Assembly (NCBI GenBank): GCA_965601665.1
Contig: OZ271833.1
Coordinates: forward strand, 2,046,001-2,110,000
Direction: 5' to 3'
Length of the DNA stretch: 64,000 nt
Origin: JANQNX01 sp965601665
GTDB taxonomy: Bacteria > Pseudomonadota > Gammaproteobacteria > Eutrophobiales > Eutrophobiaceae
Numbering within the stretch: the first letter of the stretch is position 1; every line of letters starts with the position of its first letter. The translations under genes were made by a program, and so were the position numbers. The notes beneath the pieces were generated by a model that ran no database searches, was not told where the DNA came from, and saw nothing but the letters and a program-made list of their open reading frames with translations. Below, in pieces: positions 35,451 to 44,449 of this stretch.

Positions 35451-36781
35451 AGAATGAACAGATTGACAATTACGTTGCCGATTACGACAGCCTGGGCTCA
35501 CAGCTGACCGGCGATGTACTGGCAGACAAGCGCGCGGCCGCTTTAGAATTGTTCAAGAAAACAGGTTTTCCAAGCACCCGTAATGAAAACTGGAAATATA
35601 CAGACGTAAAAAAGATAGCAAGAGCCCACTTCCGTGCCAGTGCTAGTGGTGACGCCAGTCTGGATAAGGCCGAACTGGATGCGGTTCGTTTCCATGAACT
35701 TGACTGCCTTGAACTGGTTTTCGTTAATGGCGTTTACTCGGCAGAACTGACGAGTATTGATGATTTGCCTGATGGTGCCATCGTTTGTGACATGGCTACC
35801 GCCATGGAACATCATGCGGACTTATTGGTACAGCACCTTGCCAGCTATGCCGATAGCAATATCAGCGCCTTCACTGCCTTGAACACCGCGTTTATCCGCC
35901 ATGGCGCATTTATCTACCTGCCACGAAACGCCGTAATTGAAAAACCGATTAATCTTCTGTATCTATCAAAACAGCAGGAAAATGAATTTGCGGCTCACCT
36001 GCGCAACGTCATCGTGCTTGAAGAGAATGCCGAGGCAACAGTTGTAGAAAGCTATATAGGCATGGACGACGCCAACTATTTTACCAACGCTGTTACCGAG
36101 GTTGCGCTCGACCAGTCTGCACGTTTACAGCATTACAAGTTACAACAGGAGAGTGTTAACAGTTCGCATATTGGTACCCTCGATATTCAGCAGGGAAAGG
36201 ACAGTCAGCTGCAATCACATTCTATTTCGCTGGGTGGTTCACTGGTGCGAAACGATATTCACAGTCGTCTTGCAGCCGAAGGAGCGGCTATTCATCTGAA
36301 CGGTTTATACATGACCACCGGTAAACAACATGTCGATAATCATACCCGCGTGGATCACCTGAAGCCCAATACCTTCAGCACCGAGAACTATCGCGGCGTG
36401 CTGAACGACCGCAGTCGCGCTGTCTTTAACGGCAAGGTAATCGTGCATCAGGATGCGCAGAAAATTGAGGCCCATCAGAACAATGCCAACCTGTTATTGT
36501 CTGATGATGCTGAGATAGATACCAAGCCGGAGCTGGAAATCTATGCCGACGACGTTAAATGCAGTCATGGCGCCACTGTTGGTCAACTCGACAAGGATAT
36601 GCTGTTCTACCTGCGCTCGCGCGCGATCGATGAAGATACTGCCCGCAGCCTGCTTACTTTCGCTTTTGCCGAGGAAGTCATAAAGGAGATCAAGCTTGAG
36701 CCGGTGCGCAACAGGCTTGAATACCTTGTCGTTGGACAATTACCGGATGCGGCATTAATTCGGGAGTTTACCAATGAATAA
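35447..36781 (+). CDS. sufD: Fe-S cluster assembly protein SufD
   Basis: Structural partner of SufB; 444 residues with the beta-helix core and the C-terminal IDTKPELEIYADDVKCSHG and VGQLDKDMLFYLRSR segments, including the histidine of the SufB-SufD interface (CSHG). The sufC and sufS genes overlap it by 4 and 8 nt, indicating coupled translation. Confidence 0.96.
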   Translation: MKNEQIDNYVADYDSLGSQLTGDVLADKRAAALELFKKTGFPSTRNENWKYTDVKKIARAHFRASASGDASLDKAELDAVRFHELDCLELVFVNGVYSAELTSIDDLPDGAIVCDMATAMEHHADLLVQHLASYADSNISAFTALNTAFIRHGAFIYLPRNAVIEKPINLLYLSKQQENEFAAHLRNVIVLEENAEATVVESYIGMDDANYFTNAVTEVALDQSARLQHYKLQQESVNSSHIGTLDIQQGKDSQLQSHSISLGGSLVRNDIHSRLAAEGAAIHLNGLYMTTGKQHVDNHTRVDHLKPNTFSTENYRGVLNDRSRAVFNGKVIVHQDAQKIEAHQNNANLLLSDDAEIDTKPELEIYADDVKCSHGATVGQLDKDMLFYLRSRAIDEDTARSLLTFAFAEEVIKEIKLEPVRNRLEYLVVGQLPDAALIREFTNE

Positions 36782-38033
36782 ACCGCAGGCAGTGATTCCA
36801 ACGGATCAACTTCCCGTATTCGACATAGAACGGGTGCGTGCCGATTTCCCTGTGTTACACCAGGAAGTCAACGGCAAGCCGCTTGCGTACCTTGATAACG
36901 CTGCGACCGCGCAAAAACCTGCCGCAGTCATCGAGACCGTTGATCGCTATTATCGCGAATACAACTCCAACATACATCGTGGCGTGCATAAGCTTAGCCA
37001 GGTAGCGACCGAGGCCTACGAGAATGCGCGTGAACGTATTCGCGTCTTTATGAATGCTGAATCCAGCAAGGAAATTATTTTCGTTCGTGGCGCAACCGAG
37101 GGTATTAACCTGGTAGCGCAGTCATTTGCCCGACCTGAACTTGGTCCGGGCGATGAAATTCTCATCACGGAAATGGAACATCATTCCAACATCGTGCCCT
37201 GGCAAATGCTGGCAGAACAAACCGGGGCTACATTGAAATATATACCGATAAACGACGCTGGCGAACTGGAAATGAGCAAGCTGGATGACCTGTTATCGGA
37301 AAAGACGAAACTGGTTGCCGTGGTCCATATTTCCAACGCACTTGGCACAATCAATCCGGTGAAAACGATCATTGATAAAGCCCACGCAGCCGGTGCTAAG
37401 GTACTGCTGGATGGCGCGCAAGCGGTTCCCCATACCCGTGTCGATATGCAACAACTTGACTGCGATTTTTATGTTTTTTCCGGGCATAAACTTTTTGGTC
37501 CAACCGGCATTGGCGTACTGTACGGCAAACAGGGATTACTCGAGGCCATGCCGCCTTATCAGGGTGGTGGTGACATGATCAAAATGGTAACGATGGATAA
37601 GACCATGTATAACGATTTGCCGCACAAGTTTGAAGCTGGCACGCCACATATTGCTGGCGTTATCGGACTTGGTGCTGCAGTTGATTACCTTGAAGCAATC
37701 GATTTTGATCGGGCAGCCCAGTATGAAATCGAACTGCTTGACTATGCAAATGAAAAAGCAGCGCAGGTTGAAGGGCTGAATTTGATTGGTACGGCCGCAG
37801 AAAAGACCAGCATATTGTCTTTTACCCTTGATGGTATACATCCCCATGATATAGGCACGATACTCGATAACGAGGGCGTTGCTATTCGTGCTGGTCACCA
37901 CTGTGCCATGCCGATAATGGAGCGCTATTGCGTTCCAGCAACGGCAAGGGCGTCATTTGCGTTCTATAACAACCACGCAGAGGTCGACGCACTGTTTGCT
38001 GCTATTGAAAAATGTAAACGGATGTTCGGCTAA
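36774..38033 (+). CDS. sufS: Cysteine desulfurase SufS
   Basis: PLP enzyme, group II, that takes sulfur from cysteine to a persulfide. PLP lysine Lys239 (SGHKLFGPTGIG) and the active cysteine Cys377 (RAGHHCAMP) are in place; 419 residues. Its start lies inside sufD and its stop overlaps the sufU start (TAATG). The SufU next door would be the sulfur acceptor. Confidence 0.96.
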   Translation: MNKPQAVIPTDQLPVFDIERVRADFPVLHQEVNGKPLAYLDNAATAQKPAAVIETVDRYYREYNSNIHRGVHKLSQVATEAYENARERIRVFMNAESSKEIIFVRGATEGINLVAQSFARPELGPGDEILITEMEHHSNIVPWQMLAEQTGATLKYIPINDAGELEMSKLDDLLSEKTKLVAVVHISNALGTINPVKTIIDKAHAAGAKVLLDGAQAVPHTRVDMQQLDCDFYVFSGHKLFGPTGIGVLYGKQGLLEAMPPYQGGGDMIKMVTMDKTMYNDLPHKFEAGTPHIAGVIGLGAAVDYLEAIDFDRAAQYEIELLDYANEKAAQVEGLNLIGTAAEKTSILSFTLDGIHPHDIGTILDNEGVAIRAGHHCAMPIMERYCVPATARASFAFYNNHAEVDALFAAIEKCKRMFG

Positions 38034-38479
38034 TGTTTGATATCAAGGACCTGTACCAGGAAGTGATCGTCGATCACAATAAAAATCCACGAAATTTTGG
38101 CAAGCTTGATTCAGCGAATAAAACGCTTGAGGGATTCAACCCGCTTTGTGGCGACAAGTTAACGCTTTACCTGAAAACGAAAGACGACAGGATTGAAGAG
38201 ATCAGCTTCGATGGCTCAGGCTGTGCCATTTCCGTTGCTTCTGCATCTTTGATGACAGACCTCATGAAAGGTAAAACCGTAGCCGAAGCCGAGTCTTTGT
38301 TTAAGAAGTTTCATCATCTTATTACGACAGATGATGAACTCGACATCGTGGAACTGGGCAAGCTTGCCGCGCTGGCAGGCGTCAGGGACTACCCCGCCCG
38401 GGTTAAATGCGCATCACTGTGCTGGCACACACTTAATTCTGTTCTGCATGGTGATGAAGCCCTGGTAACGACCGAATAA
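38033..38479 (+). CDS. sufU: SufU-type sulfur transfer protein
   Basis: IscU-fold protein of the SufU branch: Cys39, Asp41, Cys64 and Cys126 fit the ligand pattern, with an insertion between the second and third cysteines and without the LPPVK HscA-binding motif. 148 residues. In gram-positive bacteria SufU is a zinc protein receiving sulfur from SufS; the same is inferred here. There is no sufE in the operon, so SufU replaces it. Extra Cys130 is also present. Confidence 0.88.
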   Translation: MFDIKDLYQEVIVDHNKNPRNFGKLDSANKTLEGFNPLCGDKLTLYLKTKDDRIEEISFDGSGCAISVASASLMTDLMKGKTVAEAESLFKKFHHLITTDDELDIVELGKLAALAGVRDYPARVKCASLCWHTLNSVLHGDEALVTTE

Positions 38480-38498
38480 GCCCAGGGGAAAAACAATC

Positions 38499-39053
38499 AT
38501 GCAGGAAAATAAACCCGTAACAATAAACCGCGATTGTGATGCGGTGCTTATACCGGTAGGGACGCCGATAACTATTCCTGAAGGCAGCTACGTATTGATT
38601 ACCCAGGCACTGGGTGGCAGCTATACGGTAAATGTCAATGGCAACCTTGCACGTATTGATGCACAGAATGCAGACGCGCTTGGCTTTGAGGTTGAAGCTG
38701 TTGAAGATCCGGCCAGCAAGGAAATGACTGGAGACGGCAGTGTCGATGAGGAACTTGTCTGGCAGCAGTTGAAGACCTGTTACGATCCCGAGATTCCAAT
38801 CAATATTGTTGATCTGGGGCTCATCTATGAATGCAATATCACTCCTCTTGGCGCTGACGGCAACCAGGTAGATATTGTCATGACCCTTACCGCTGTAGGA
38901 TGTGGAATGGGCGATTTTCTCGCGGATGACGTGCGACAAAAAATCCTGACTGTGCCCAACGTGACGCACGTCAACGTGAGCGTTACTTTTGAGCCGCCCT
39001 GGAGTCAGGAGATGATGTCGGAAGCGGCCAGACTCGAAACCGGCATGTATTGA
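38499..39053 (+). CDS. sufT: SufT (MIP18/DUF59 family) Fe-S maturation protein
   Basis: 184 residues; the C-terminal part is a MIP18/DUF59 domain (VWQQLKTCYDPEIPINIVDLGLIY, TAVGCGMGDFLADDV), preceded by about 80 residues of SufT-type N domain. SufT proteins help maturation of Fe-S proteins under high demand. It starts 19 nt after sufU with its own ribosome site and is the last clear gene of the coupled suf series. Confidence 0.88.
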   Translation: MQENKPVTINRDCDAVLIPVGTPITIPEGSYVLITQALGGSYTVNVNGNLARIDAQNADALGFEVEAVEDPASKEMTGDGSVDEELVWQQLKTCYDPEIPINIVDLGLIYECNITPLGADGNQVDIVMTLTAVGCGMGDFLADDVRQKILTVPNVTHVNVSVTFEPPWSQEMMSEAARLETGMY

Positions 39054-39085
39054 AGGGCAACTACTACGCTTGTCTATTCATCGTT

Positions 39086-39145
39086 GAAAACCGATTTTCA
39101 ATACTCATGTATCCATCCATACACTGCGTTTAAAAATCGATTTTC
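39086..39145. repeat. Paired near-palindromes in the sufT-Rieske gap
   Basis: GAAAACCGATTTTC at 39086-39099 and AAAAATCGATTTTC at 39132-39145 (the second with the perfect 12-bp palindrome AAAATCGATTTT at 39133-39144) lie 46 bp apart in the 201-bp gap. They look like two copies of one site. No ORF fills this gap. Confidence 0.45.
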
Positions 39146-39254
39146 GCCTCGACTACACTTCACTCGCTACGTTGCTTAAGTAATACGTAAAAATACTGCT
39201 TGTTCGATTACACATATATAGAAATAAATTAAGAATACTATTTGGAGGTTCGCT

Positions 39255-39593
39255 TTGGCTGGCTGGTTTAATGTCGCTGCTATCAATGATTTCCTGCCCG
39301 GACAGTCTTGCCTGGTCGAGGTAGACAGCGTCATGGTGGCGGTCTTTAATCTTGATGGTGAAATTCACGCAATCGAGGACATCTGTACACACGACGGCGC
39401 TCCAATGCTGGGTTGCGGTTTACAACCGGAACAAATCATTGATGGTGAGCAAATCATTTGTCCGCGCCACGGTGCGCGCTTCTGTATCAAGACTGGCGAG
39501 GCATTGGCGCCACCGGCGTTTGAACCCGCCTACAAGTTTCCGGTACGGGTCGAGGATGGCATGATTCAGGTCACAGATGACCGCTGGGACTAG
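39255..39593 (+). CDS. Rieske [2Fe-2S] ferredoxin
   Basis: 112-residue soluble Rieske protein with Cys44-x-His46 (CTHDG) and Cys69-x2-His72 (CPRHGARF). Such proteins transfer electrons, often in dioxygenase systems, but stand-alone copies commonly close suf operons. The start is TTG 39255 with GGAGG 6 nt upstream. It is 201 bp past sufT, so it may have its own promoter. Confidence 0.9.
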   Translation: MAGWFNVAAINDFLPGQSCLVEVDSVMVAVFNLDGEIHAIEDICTHDGAPMLGCGLQPEQIIDGEQIICPRHGARFCIKTGEALAPPAFEPAYKFPVRVEDGMIQVTDDRWD

Positions 39594-39697
39594 AAAAATC
39601 AGGAAAACAGGCCCAAAAAACGCTACAAATCACTGAAAATTGCAGGTTTTTTGCAATATTTTCAGCCCTGACAATTCATCCCGGCGGCGTTGATAAG

Positions 39698-39703
39698 TAT
39701 AAT
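39698..39703 (+). promoter_or_regulatory. Probable -10 box for ndk
   Basis: A perfect TATAAT 31 bp before the ndk ATG. The -35 (TTCATC at 17 bp) is poor, so recognition is tentative. Confidence 0.4.
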
Positions 39704-39734
39704 TGCTGCAAATTTTCCACTGGAGATATGTTAA

Positions 39735-40178
39735 ATGGCGCTGGAACAAACCCTGTCCATCATTAAACCCGATGGGGTTACAAGCAACAGTATTGGCAGG
39801 ATTACGGCAATGATTGAAGAAGCCGGCCTGCAAGTTATTGCAGCGAAAATGTTGCATCTTTCTGTCGTACAGGCAGAAGAGTTGTATGCCGAACACAAGG
39901 GCAAACCTTTTTTTGATTCACTGCTGGGCTTCATGACATCCGGACCCGTAATGGTAATGGTGCTAGAGGGTCAAAATGCCATCAAGACATACAGACAGTT
40001 AATGGGGGCGACCAGACCCGAGGAAGCTGCCACGGGTACGATCAGGAACCTGTTTGCCAATCTTGACGACCAGGAAGAAGGAATGAAAAACGTGGTGCAT
40101 GGCTCTGATAGCGAGGAAAGCGCCATGCGCGAAATCGATTTTTTCTTTGACCCTCATGATATTTGCCCCAGAACATAA
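39735..40178 (+). CDS. ndk: Nucleoside diphosphate kinase
   Basis: Balances nucleoside triphosphate pools by a ping-pong phosphohistidine mechanism. SIIKPDGV, the catalytic His122 in NVVHGSDS and the C-terminal EIDFFF are visible. Between GTIR and the active histidine there are about five extra residues (LFANLDDQEEGMK region) relative to E. coli Ndk. 147 residues. First of the ndk-rlmN-pilF-rodZ-hisS series. Confidence 0.95.
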   Translation: MALEQTLSIIKPDGVTSNSIGRITAMIEEAGLQVIAAKMLHLSVVQAEELYAEHKGKPFFDSLLGFMTSGPVMVMVLEGQNAIKTYRQLMGATRPEEAATGTIRNLFANLDDQEEGMKNVVHGSDSEESAMREIDFFFDPHDICPRT

Positions 40179-40186
40179 GCTCAAAT

Positions 40187-41287
40187 ATGGACAATGACAG
40201 GATAAACTTGCTGGATTTTGACCTGCCTTCGCTTGAGGCATGGTTTGCCGAGATTGGCGATAAGCCGTTTCGGGCACGGCAGGTACTAAAATGGATTTAT
40301 CATCATGGCGTCACCGACTTTTCTGCCATGACCAACCTCAGCAAATCGCTGCGATCATCATTGGCAGAAAAAGCCCATATCCGTTTCCCCGAGGTCATTA
40401 CCGAACAACAATCCAGCGATGGTACGCGTAAGTGGCTAATACGCGTCGATGACAGAAACTCGATCGAAACGGTGTTTATACCGGAAACCGACAGGGGCAC
40501 ACTTTGCATCTCGTCACAGGTAGGCTGTCCACTTGATTGCAAATTTTGCTCTACCGCGCAGCAGGGTTTTAACCGAAATCTGACCACAGCCGAGATCATC
40601 GGCCAGGTATGGATTGCTAACCAGGTTCTGGGTTATTTCGACACCGGGAAACGTGTTGTTAGCAATATTGTTTTTATGGGTATGGGCGAACCATTGCTTA
40701 ATTACGACAATGTCCTGAAGACAATCAACCTGCTGACTAACGATCTGGGCTTTGGTCTGGCGAGGCGTAAGGTAACAGTCAGCACATCAGGCATTGTCCC
40801 CGAGATCGACAGGCTCAAACATGATAGTAATGTCAGTCTCGCTATTTCATTGCATGCCAGTAATAACGAACTGCGTGACCAGATTGTTCCCGTGAACCGT
40901 TCCTATCCGTTAACAGTATTGCTTGATGCATGTAAACGCTATACTGAAACCCGTGATGATGAGCCAATCACCATTGAGTACGTGATGTTGCAGGGTGTAA
41001 ATGATAGCCAGCAAGATGCACGCAACCTCGTTAAGTGCCTGCAGGGAATCCCGTCCAAGGTGAACCTGATACCATTCAATACCTTTCCGGGCACGAATTA
41101 CCGCTGCTCAGACCGCAATACAATTAATGCCTTTCGCGATGTATTAATGCGCGCCGGTATCTTTACGATCACGCGTAAAACCCGTGGCGACGATATCGAT
41201 GCGGCATGCGGACAGCTGGCCGGTAAGGTAATGGCCAGGGCCGCAAGACATCGGAAAAAGAATATGGAAAGAACAAATGCGCTCTAG
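40187..41287 (+). CDS. rlmN: 23S rRNA/tRNA adenine-C2 methyltransferase
   Basis: Radical-SAM enzyme that methylates 23S rRNA A2503 and tRNA A37. The CPLDCKFC motif (C-x3-C-x2-C) binds the 4Fe-4S cluster, and the C-terminal cysteine in DIDAACGQLAGK is the conserved methyl-transfer residue. ATG 40187 (MDNDRINLLDFD) is chosen over an earlier TTG inside ndk. 366 residues. Confidence 0.95.
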   Translation: MDNDRINLLDFDLPSLEAWFAEIGDKPFRARQVLKWIYHHGVTDFSAMTNLSKSLRSSLAEKAHIRFPEVITEQQSSDGTRKWLIRVDDRNSIETVFIPETDRGTLCISSQVGCPLDCKFCSTAQQGFNRNLTTAEIIGQVWIANQVLGYFDTGKRVVSNIVFMGMGEPLLNYDNVLKTINLLTNDLGFGLARRKVTVSTSGIVPEIDRLKHDSNVSLAISLHASNNELRDQIVPVNRSYPLTVLLDACKRYTETRDDEPITIEYVMLQGVNDSQQDARNLVKCLQGIPSKVNLIPFNTFPGTNYRCSDRNTINAFRDVLMRAGIFTITRKTRGDDIDAACGQLAGKVMARAARHRKKNMERTNAL

Positions 41288-42050
41288 TCTCTCCATCATT
41301 ATTGTCAGTCTGGTCATGATCTGCATTGCCGGTTGTAATGCGGCTGCCGGTAGCAATCAGAATATCCGGCCATCAACGCAAACCAACGAGGTAGCACGCG
41401 CAAACCTGGACCTTGGTATTGCCTATATTAGAGAAGGCCAGTTTGAAAAAGCACTGGTAAAACTCGAGAAGGCTCGCGAGGCGGATCCGGCCTATCCACC
41501 AACCTATAATGTACTTGGACTGCTGAACCAGCAACTTGGCGATTATGAAGATGCCGAACAGAATTTCAAAAAAGCACTTAGCCTGGATAAAAATGATTCC
41601 GAGACATTGAACAATTATGGCCGTTTCCTGTGCCAGCAAGACCGACCGGTCGAAGCTGAGGAAACGTTCCTCAGGGCCGTTAATAATCCACTCTACGATA
41701 CGCCTGAAACCGCTCTGACCAATGCTGGCATATGCGCCTATAACAACGACAATGAAGAAAAAGGCGAGGATTACCTGCGTCGAGCACTACAGGTAAACCC
41801 ACAGGTACCACTGGCGCTGTTACTGATGTCAGAAATTTCTTTTGATAGGCAGCAAGCCTTGAGTGCACGTGGTTATATGCAACGTTATGAAACGGTAGCA
41901 AGACATACACCCCGAAGTCTTTGGCTGGGCATTCAAATTGAACAGGAGCTTGGTAACAACGATGCCGTATCCAGCTATGCCTTGTTATTAAGGAACACGT
42001 TTCCTGATTCGCCGGAAGCCGAGAAGCTGAGACAATCAAGGATCAAGTAA
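41277..42050 (+). CDS. pilF: Type IV pilus biogenesis lipoprotein PilF/PilW
   Basis: Lipoprotein (lipobox CIAGC, Cys20) with TPR repeats over residues about 40-230, needed for PilQ secretin assembly in type IV pili. 257 residues. Overlaps rlmN by 11 nt and rodZ by the TAATG junction, the usual pilF position between rlmN and rodZ. No other pilus gene is in the window. Confidence 0.92.
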   Translation: MRSSLSIIIVSLVMICIAGCNAAAGSNQNIRPSTQTNEVARANLDLGIAYIREGQFEKALVKLEKAREADPAYPPTYNVLGLLNQQLGDYEDAEQNFKKALSLDKNDSETLNNYGRFLCQQDRPVEAEETFLRAVNNPLYDTPETALTNAGICAYNNDNEEKGEDYLRRALQVNPQVPLALLLMSEISFDRQQALSARGYMQRYETVARHTPRSLWLGIQIEQELGNNDAVSSYALLLRNTFPDSPEAEKLRQSRIK

Positions 42051-42997
42051 TGAATGACGCTTCTTCAGATAGCCACACAGCCAACTCCAGCATGGAGCAA
42101 CCTGGCGCAGTGTTGCGCGCTGCACGTGAAAAGCAGGGTCTGAGTATTGATGATATATACCAGCGCATTCATCTTGAACCACGTATTATCGAGGCCGTTG
42201 AAAGTGATGATTATGAAAAAATTTCATCGCCAACCTATGCTCGCGGCTATCTGAGAACCTATGCAAAGACACTGGGTCTTGATGGCGACTATATCGTGTC
42301 GTTGTACAACACCGACAACGAGGCCCCACCTCCCGAGATATTACCTGAGGTAAAACCACCTACACAGGTCAGCAGCAGTGATAAGCCGGTTAAGGCGTTT
42401 ACTTATTTGATCTCGCTGGCGCTGGTGCTGTTGCTGCTCATCTGGTTCCAGAGTAATTATATCGTCGATAATGACCAAACTTCCGACTCTGATGACAATA
42501 CGGCGACAAAGCCTGCTGTTATTAACAACACTGATGCAACATTTGATGTGGTAATCCATCCGGAAGGCTGGCAGTCGCCTCCTTCAGGCGCGGACACTTA
42601 TGTTCCTGATGCCAGCACGCAAACACCGGCTAATGCCACCGGTTATAATACGCCCACGATGCAAATCACAGAGTCCATCAATGGTGATTTGGAATCGCAA
42701 ATATTGCCGGTTGATTCCGGCACTACGATCCGGTCCTATGTCAGTACTGGTTCCGACATTATCGAATTGACGATATCGGATGATTCATGGATTGAAATCT
42801 ATGACGCATTCGAGCAAAGGATATTCATGGACCTTGGCAAGACTGGAGAACAATTCGAGATCAAGGGCACTGCTCCTTTTAACCTCATACTTGGTAATGC
42901 ACCCGGCGTTGGCATCAAATTTAACGACAGTAGTGTAAACCCGAAGTATTCTGCAAATAGCGGTGTCGCCAGGTTCCAGTTACCTCCCGAAGAATAA
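42050..42997 (+). CDS. rodZ: Cytoskeletal protein RodZ
   Basis: Bitopic membrane protein that links MreB to the elongation machinery. An N-terminal Cro/C1-type HTH (residues about 18-85), a membrane helix near residues 111-131, an acidic threonine-rich periplasmic linker and a C-terminal DUF4115 domain (residues about 230-312) are visible. 315 residues. Its start overlaps the pilF stop; hisS follows after 47 nt, without the ispG that usually sits between. Confidence 0.92.
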   Translation: MNDASSDSHTANSSMEQPGAVLRAAREKQGLSIDDIYQRIHLEPRIIEAVESDDYEKISSPTYARGYLRTYAKTLGLDGDYIVSLYNTDNEAPPPEILPEVKPPTQVSSSDKPVKAFTYLISLALVLLLLIWFQSNYIVDNDQTSDSDDNTATKPAVINNTDATFDVVIHPEGWQSPPSGADTYVPDASTQTPANATGYNTPTMQITESINGDLESQILPVDSGTTIRSYVSTGSDIIELTISDDSWIEIYDAFEQRIFMDLGKTGEQFEIKGTAPFNLILGNAPGVGIKFNDSSVNPKYSANSGVARFQLPPEE

Positions 42998-43044
42998 GTA
43001 CAACCAGTCTGTTACAGGCTGCGAGAAATGAGTCACATCAAATA

Positions 43045-44322
43045 ATGGCAAAGTTACAAGCAATTCGAGGCATGCATGACGTTCTCATGCAGGACACTCC
43101 GCGTTGGCAGTACGTTGAAAAAATGATTGGGGACATTCTCACTCGCTATGCTTACCAGGAAATCCGCTTGCCCATCGTTGAATACACCGAGCTATTTGCC
43201 CGCTCAATCGGGGACAATACGGATATTGTTTCCAAGGAAATGTACAGCTTTTCCGATCGTAATGACACAAGCCTGACGTTACGCCCTGAGGGAACTGCAG
43301 GTTGCGTACGCGCCGGTATTGAACATGGCCTGTTTCACAATCAGACACAGAAAATCTGGTATGCGGGACCCATGTTTCGACATGAGCGACCGCAGAAAGG
43401 GCGACAGCGACAATTTCACCAGATTGGCGTTGAGGCATTCGGGTTTGCAGGCCCTGATATCGATGCCGAGCTGATCATGATGTGTGCCCGCATCTGGCGA
43501 ACATTGGGTATCCAGGATGTTGAACTGGAAATCAATTCGCTGGGAACCCCGGCGTCTCGGGCACGTTACCGCGATGAACTGGTGCAGTATTTCCAGGACA
43601 ATCACGATCAGCTGGATGACGACAGCCTGGTCAGGCTGGAGAAAAACCCGCTGCGCATCCTGGACACGAAGAACCCGGAAATGAAAACGCTGATAGAAAA
43701 TGCGCCGTCTATTGCTTCACTACTGGAATATGACAGTGAATCAGCGGACCATTTCACCGGCCTGCAGGCGTTACTTGACGCCGCCGGTATCCGTTATCGT
43801 GTCAATGACAAATTGGTGCGCGGCCTGGATTACTACGGCAAAACCGTTTTCGAATGGGTTACCGACAAACTGGGGGCCCAGGGCACTGTTTGCGCCGGTG
43901 GTCGCTACGACGGGTTGGTGGAACAGCACGGCGCAAAAACCACACCCGCAGTAGGGTTTGCCATCGGTATGGAAAGATTGCTGGCACTTACTGACTTCAA
44001 CAATATGCAGGACTCGCACTGCCCGGATTTATACCTCGTTCTGGCCGGAGAGCAGGCCCAACACATGGGCATGAAACTGGCAGAAGACATAAGAAATAAA
44101 ATAAGTAATGTGATAGTAAGTACAAACTTTGGTGGTGGCAGTTTCAAGAGCCAATTCAGGAAAGCAGACAAATCCGGCGCCGCCATGGCATTAATTATCG
44201 GTGACGACGAACTGGAACGGGGCGAAGTCACCGTCAAGTTCCTGCGTAGTGACGAGCCACAGCAAACCATGTCCACGGACGCGCTGTTTGAATTTCTCGG
44301 CGTACGCCTTGCGCGTAACTAG
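43045..44322 (+). CDS. hisS: Histidyl-tRNA synthetase
   Basis: Class II synthetase. The motif 1 and 2 regions (IVEYTELFARS, MFRHERPQKGRQRQFHQIG), the histidine A motif LVRGLDYYGKTVFE and a C-terminal anticodon-binding domain are visible; 425 residues, full length. It is unlikely to be HisZ because both catalytic motifs and the anticodon domain are intact. Confidence 0.96.
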   Translation: MAKLQAIRGMHDVLMQDTPRWQYVEKMIGDILTRYAYQEIRLPIVEYTELFARSIGDNTDIVSKEMYSFSDRNDTSLTLRPEGTAGCVRAGIEHGLFHNQTQKIWYAGPMFRHERPQKGRQRQFHQIGVEAFGFAGPDIDAELIMMCARIWRTLGIQDVELEINSLGTPASRARYRDELVQYFQDNHDQLDDDSLVRLEKNPLRILDTKNPEMKTLIENAPSIASLLEYDSESADHFTGLQALLDAAGIRYRVNDKLVRGLDYYGKTVFEWVTDKLGAQGTVCAGGRYDGLVEQHGAKTTPAVGFAIGMERLLALTDFNNMQDSHCPDLYLVLAGEQAQHMGMKLAEDIRNKISNVIVSTNFGGGSFKSQFRKADKSGAAMALIIGDDELERGEVTVKFLRSDEPQQTMSTDALFEFLGVRLARN

Positions 44323-44372
44323 TTTTCTGGCATTTTCCCGCTCAGAAAGCTAAACAAACACGAAAACCTCGT

Positions 44373-44378
44373 TATAAT
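44373..44378 (+). promoter_or_regulatory. Probable -10 box for yfgM-bamB-der
   Basis: TATAAT followed by GTGCGC, about 72 bp before the yfgM start. The -35 is weak. It would let yfgM-bamB-der be transcribed apart from hisS. Confidence 0.45.
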
Positions 44379-44389
44379 GTGCGCCCCTT

Positions 44390-44411
44390 TGCGGGTACAC
44401 ATCCACCCGCA
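44390..44411 (+). repeat. Hairpin in the yfgM leader
   Basis: TGCGGGT (44390-44396) pairs perfectly with ACCCGCA (44405-44411) around an 8-nt loop, within the leader between the likely -10 box and the yfgM start. No T-run follows, so it is not a terminator. Confidence 0.5.
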
Positions 44412-44449
44412 CTATGAACAGATTTCCAACACTCCCGGGAGAGTAGTAA

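Noticed and set aside
38433..38969. 178-codon minus-strand frame across sufT
   Set aside because: Antisense to sufT, which has a clear DUF59 domain; no ribosome site or recognisable motif.
39633..39665. Imperfect hairpin after the Rieske gene as a terminator
   Set aside because: The arms pair with a 2-nt bulge and no T-run follows; it may only be a weak stem before ndk.
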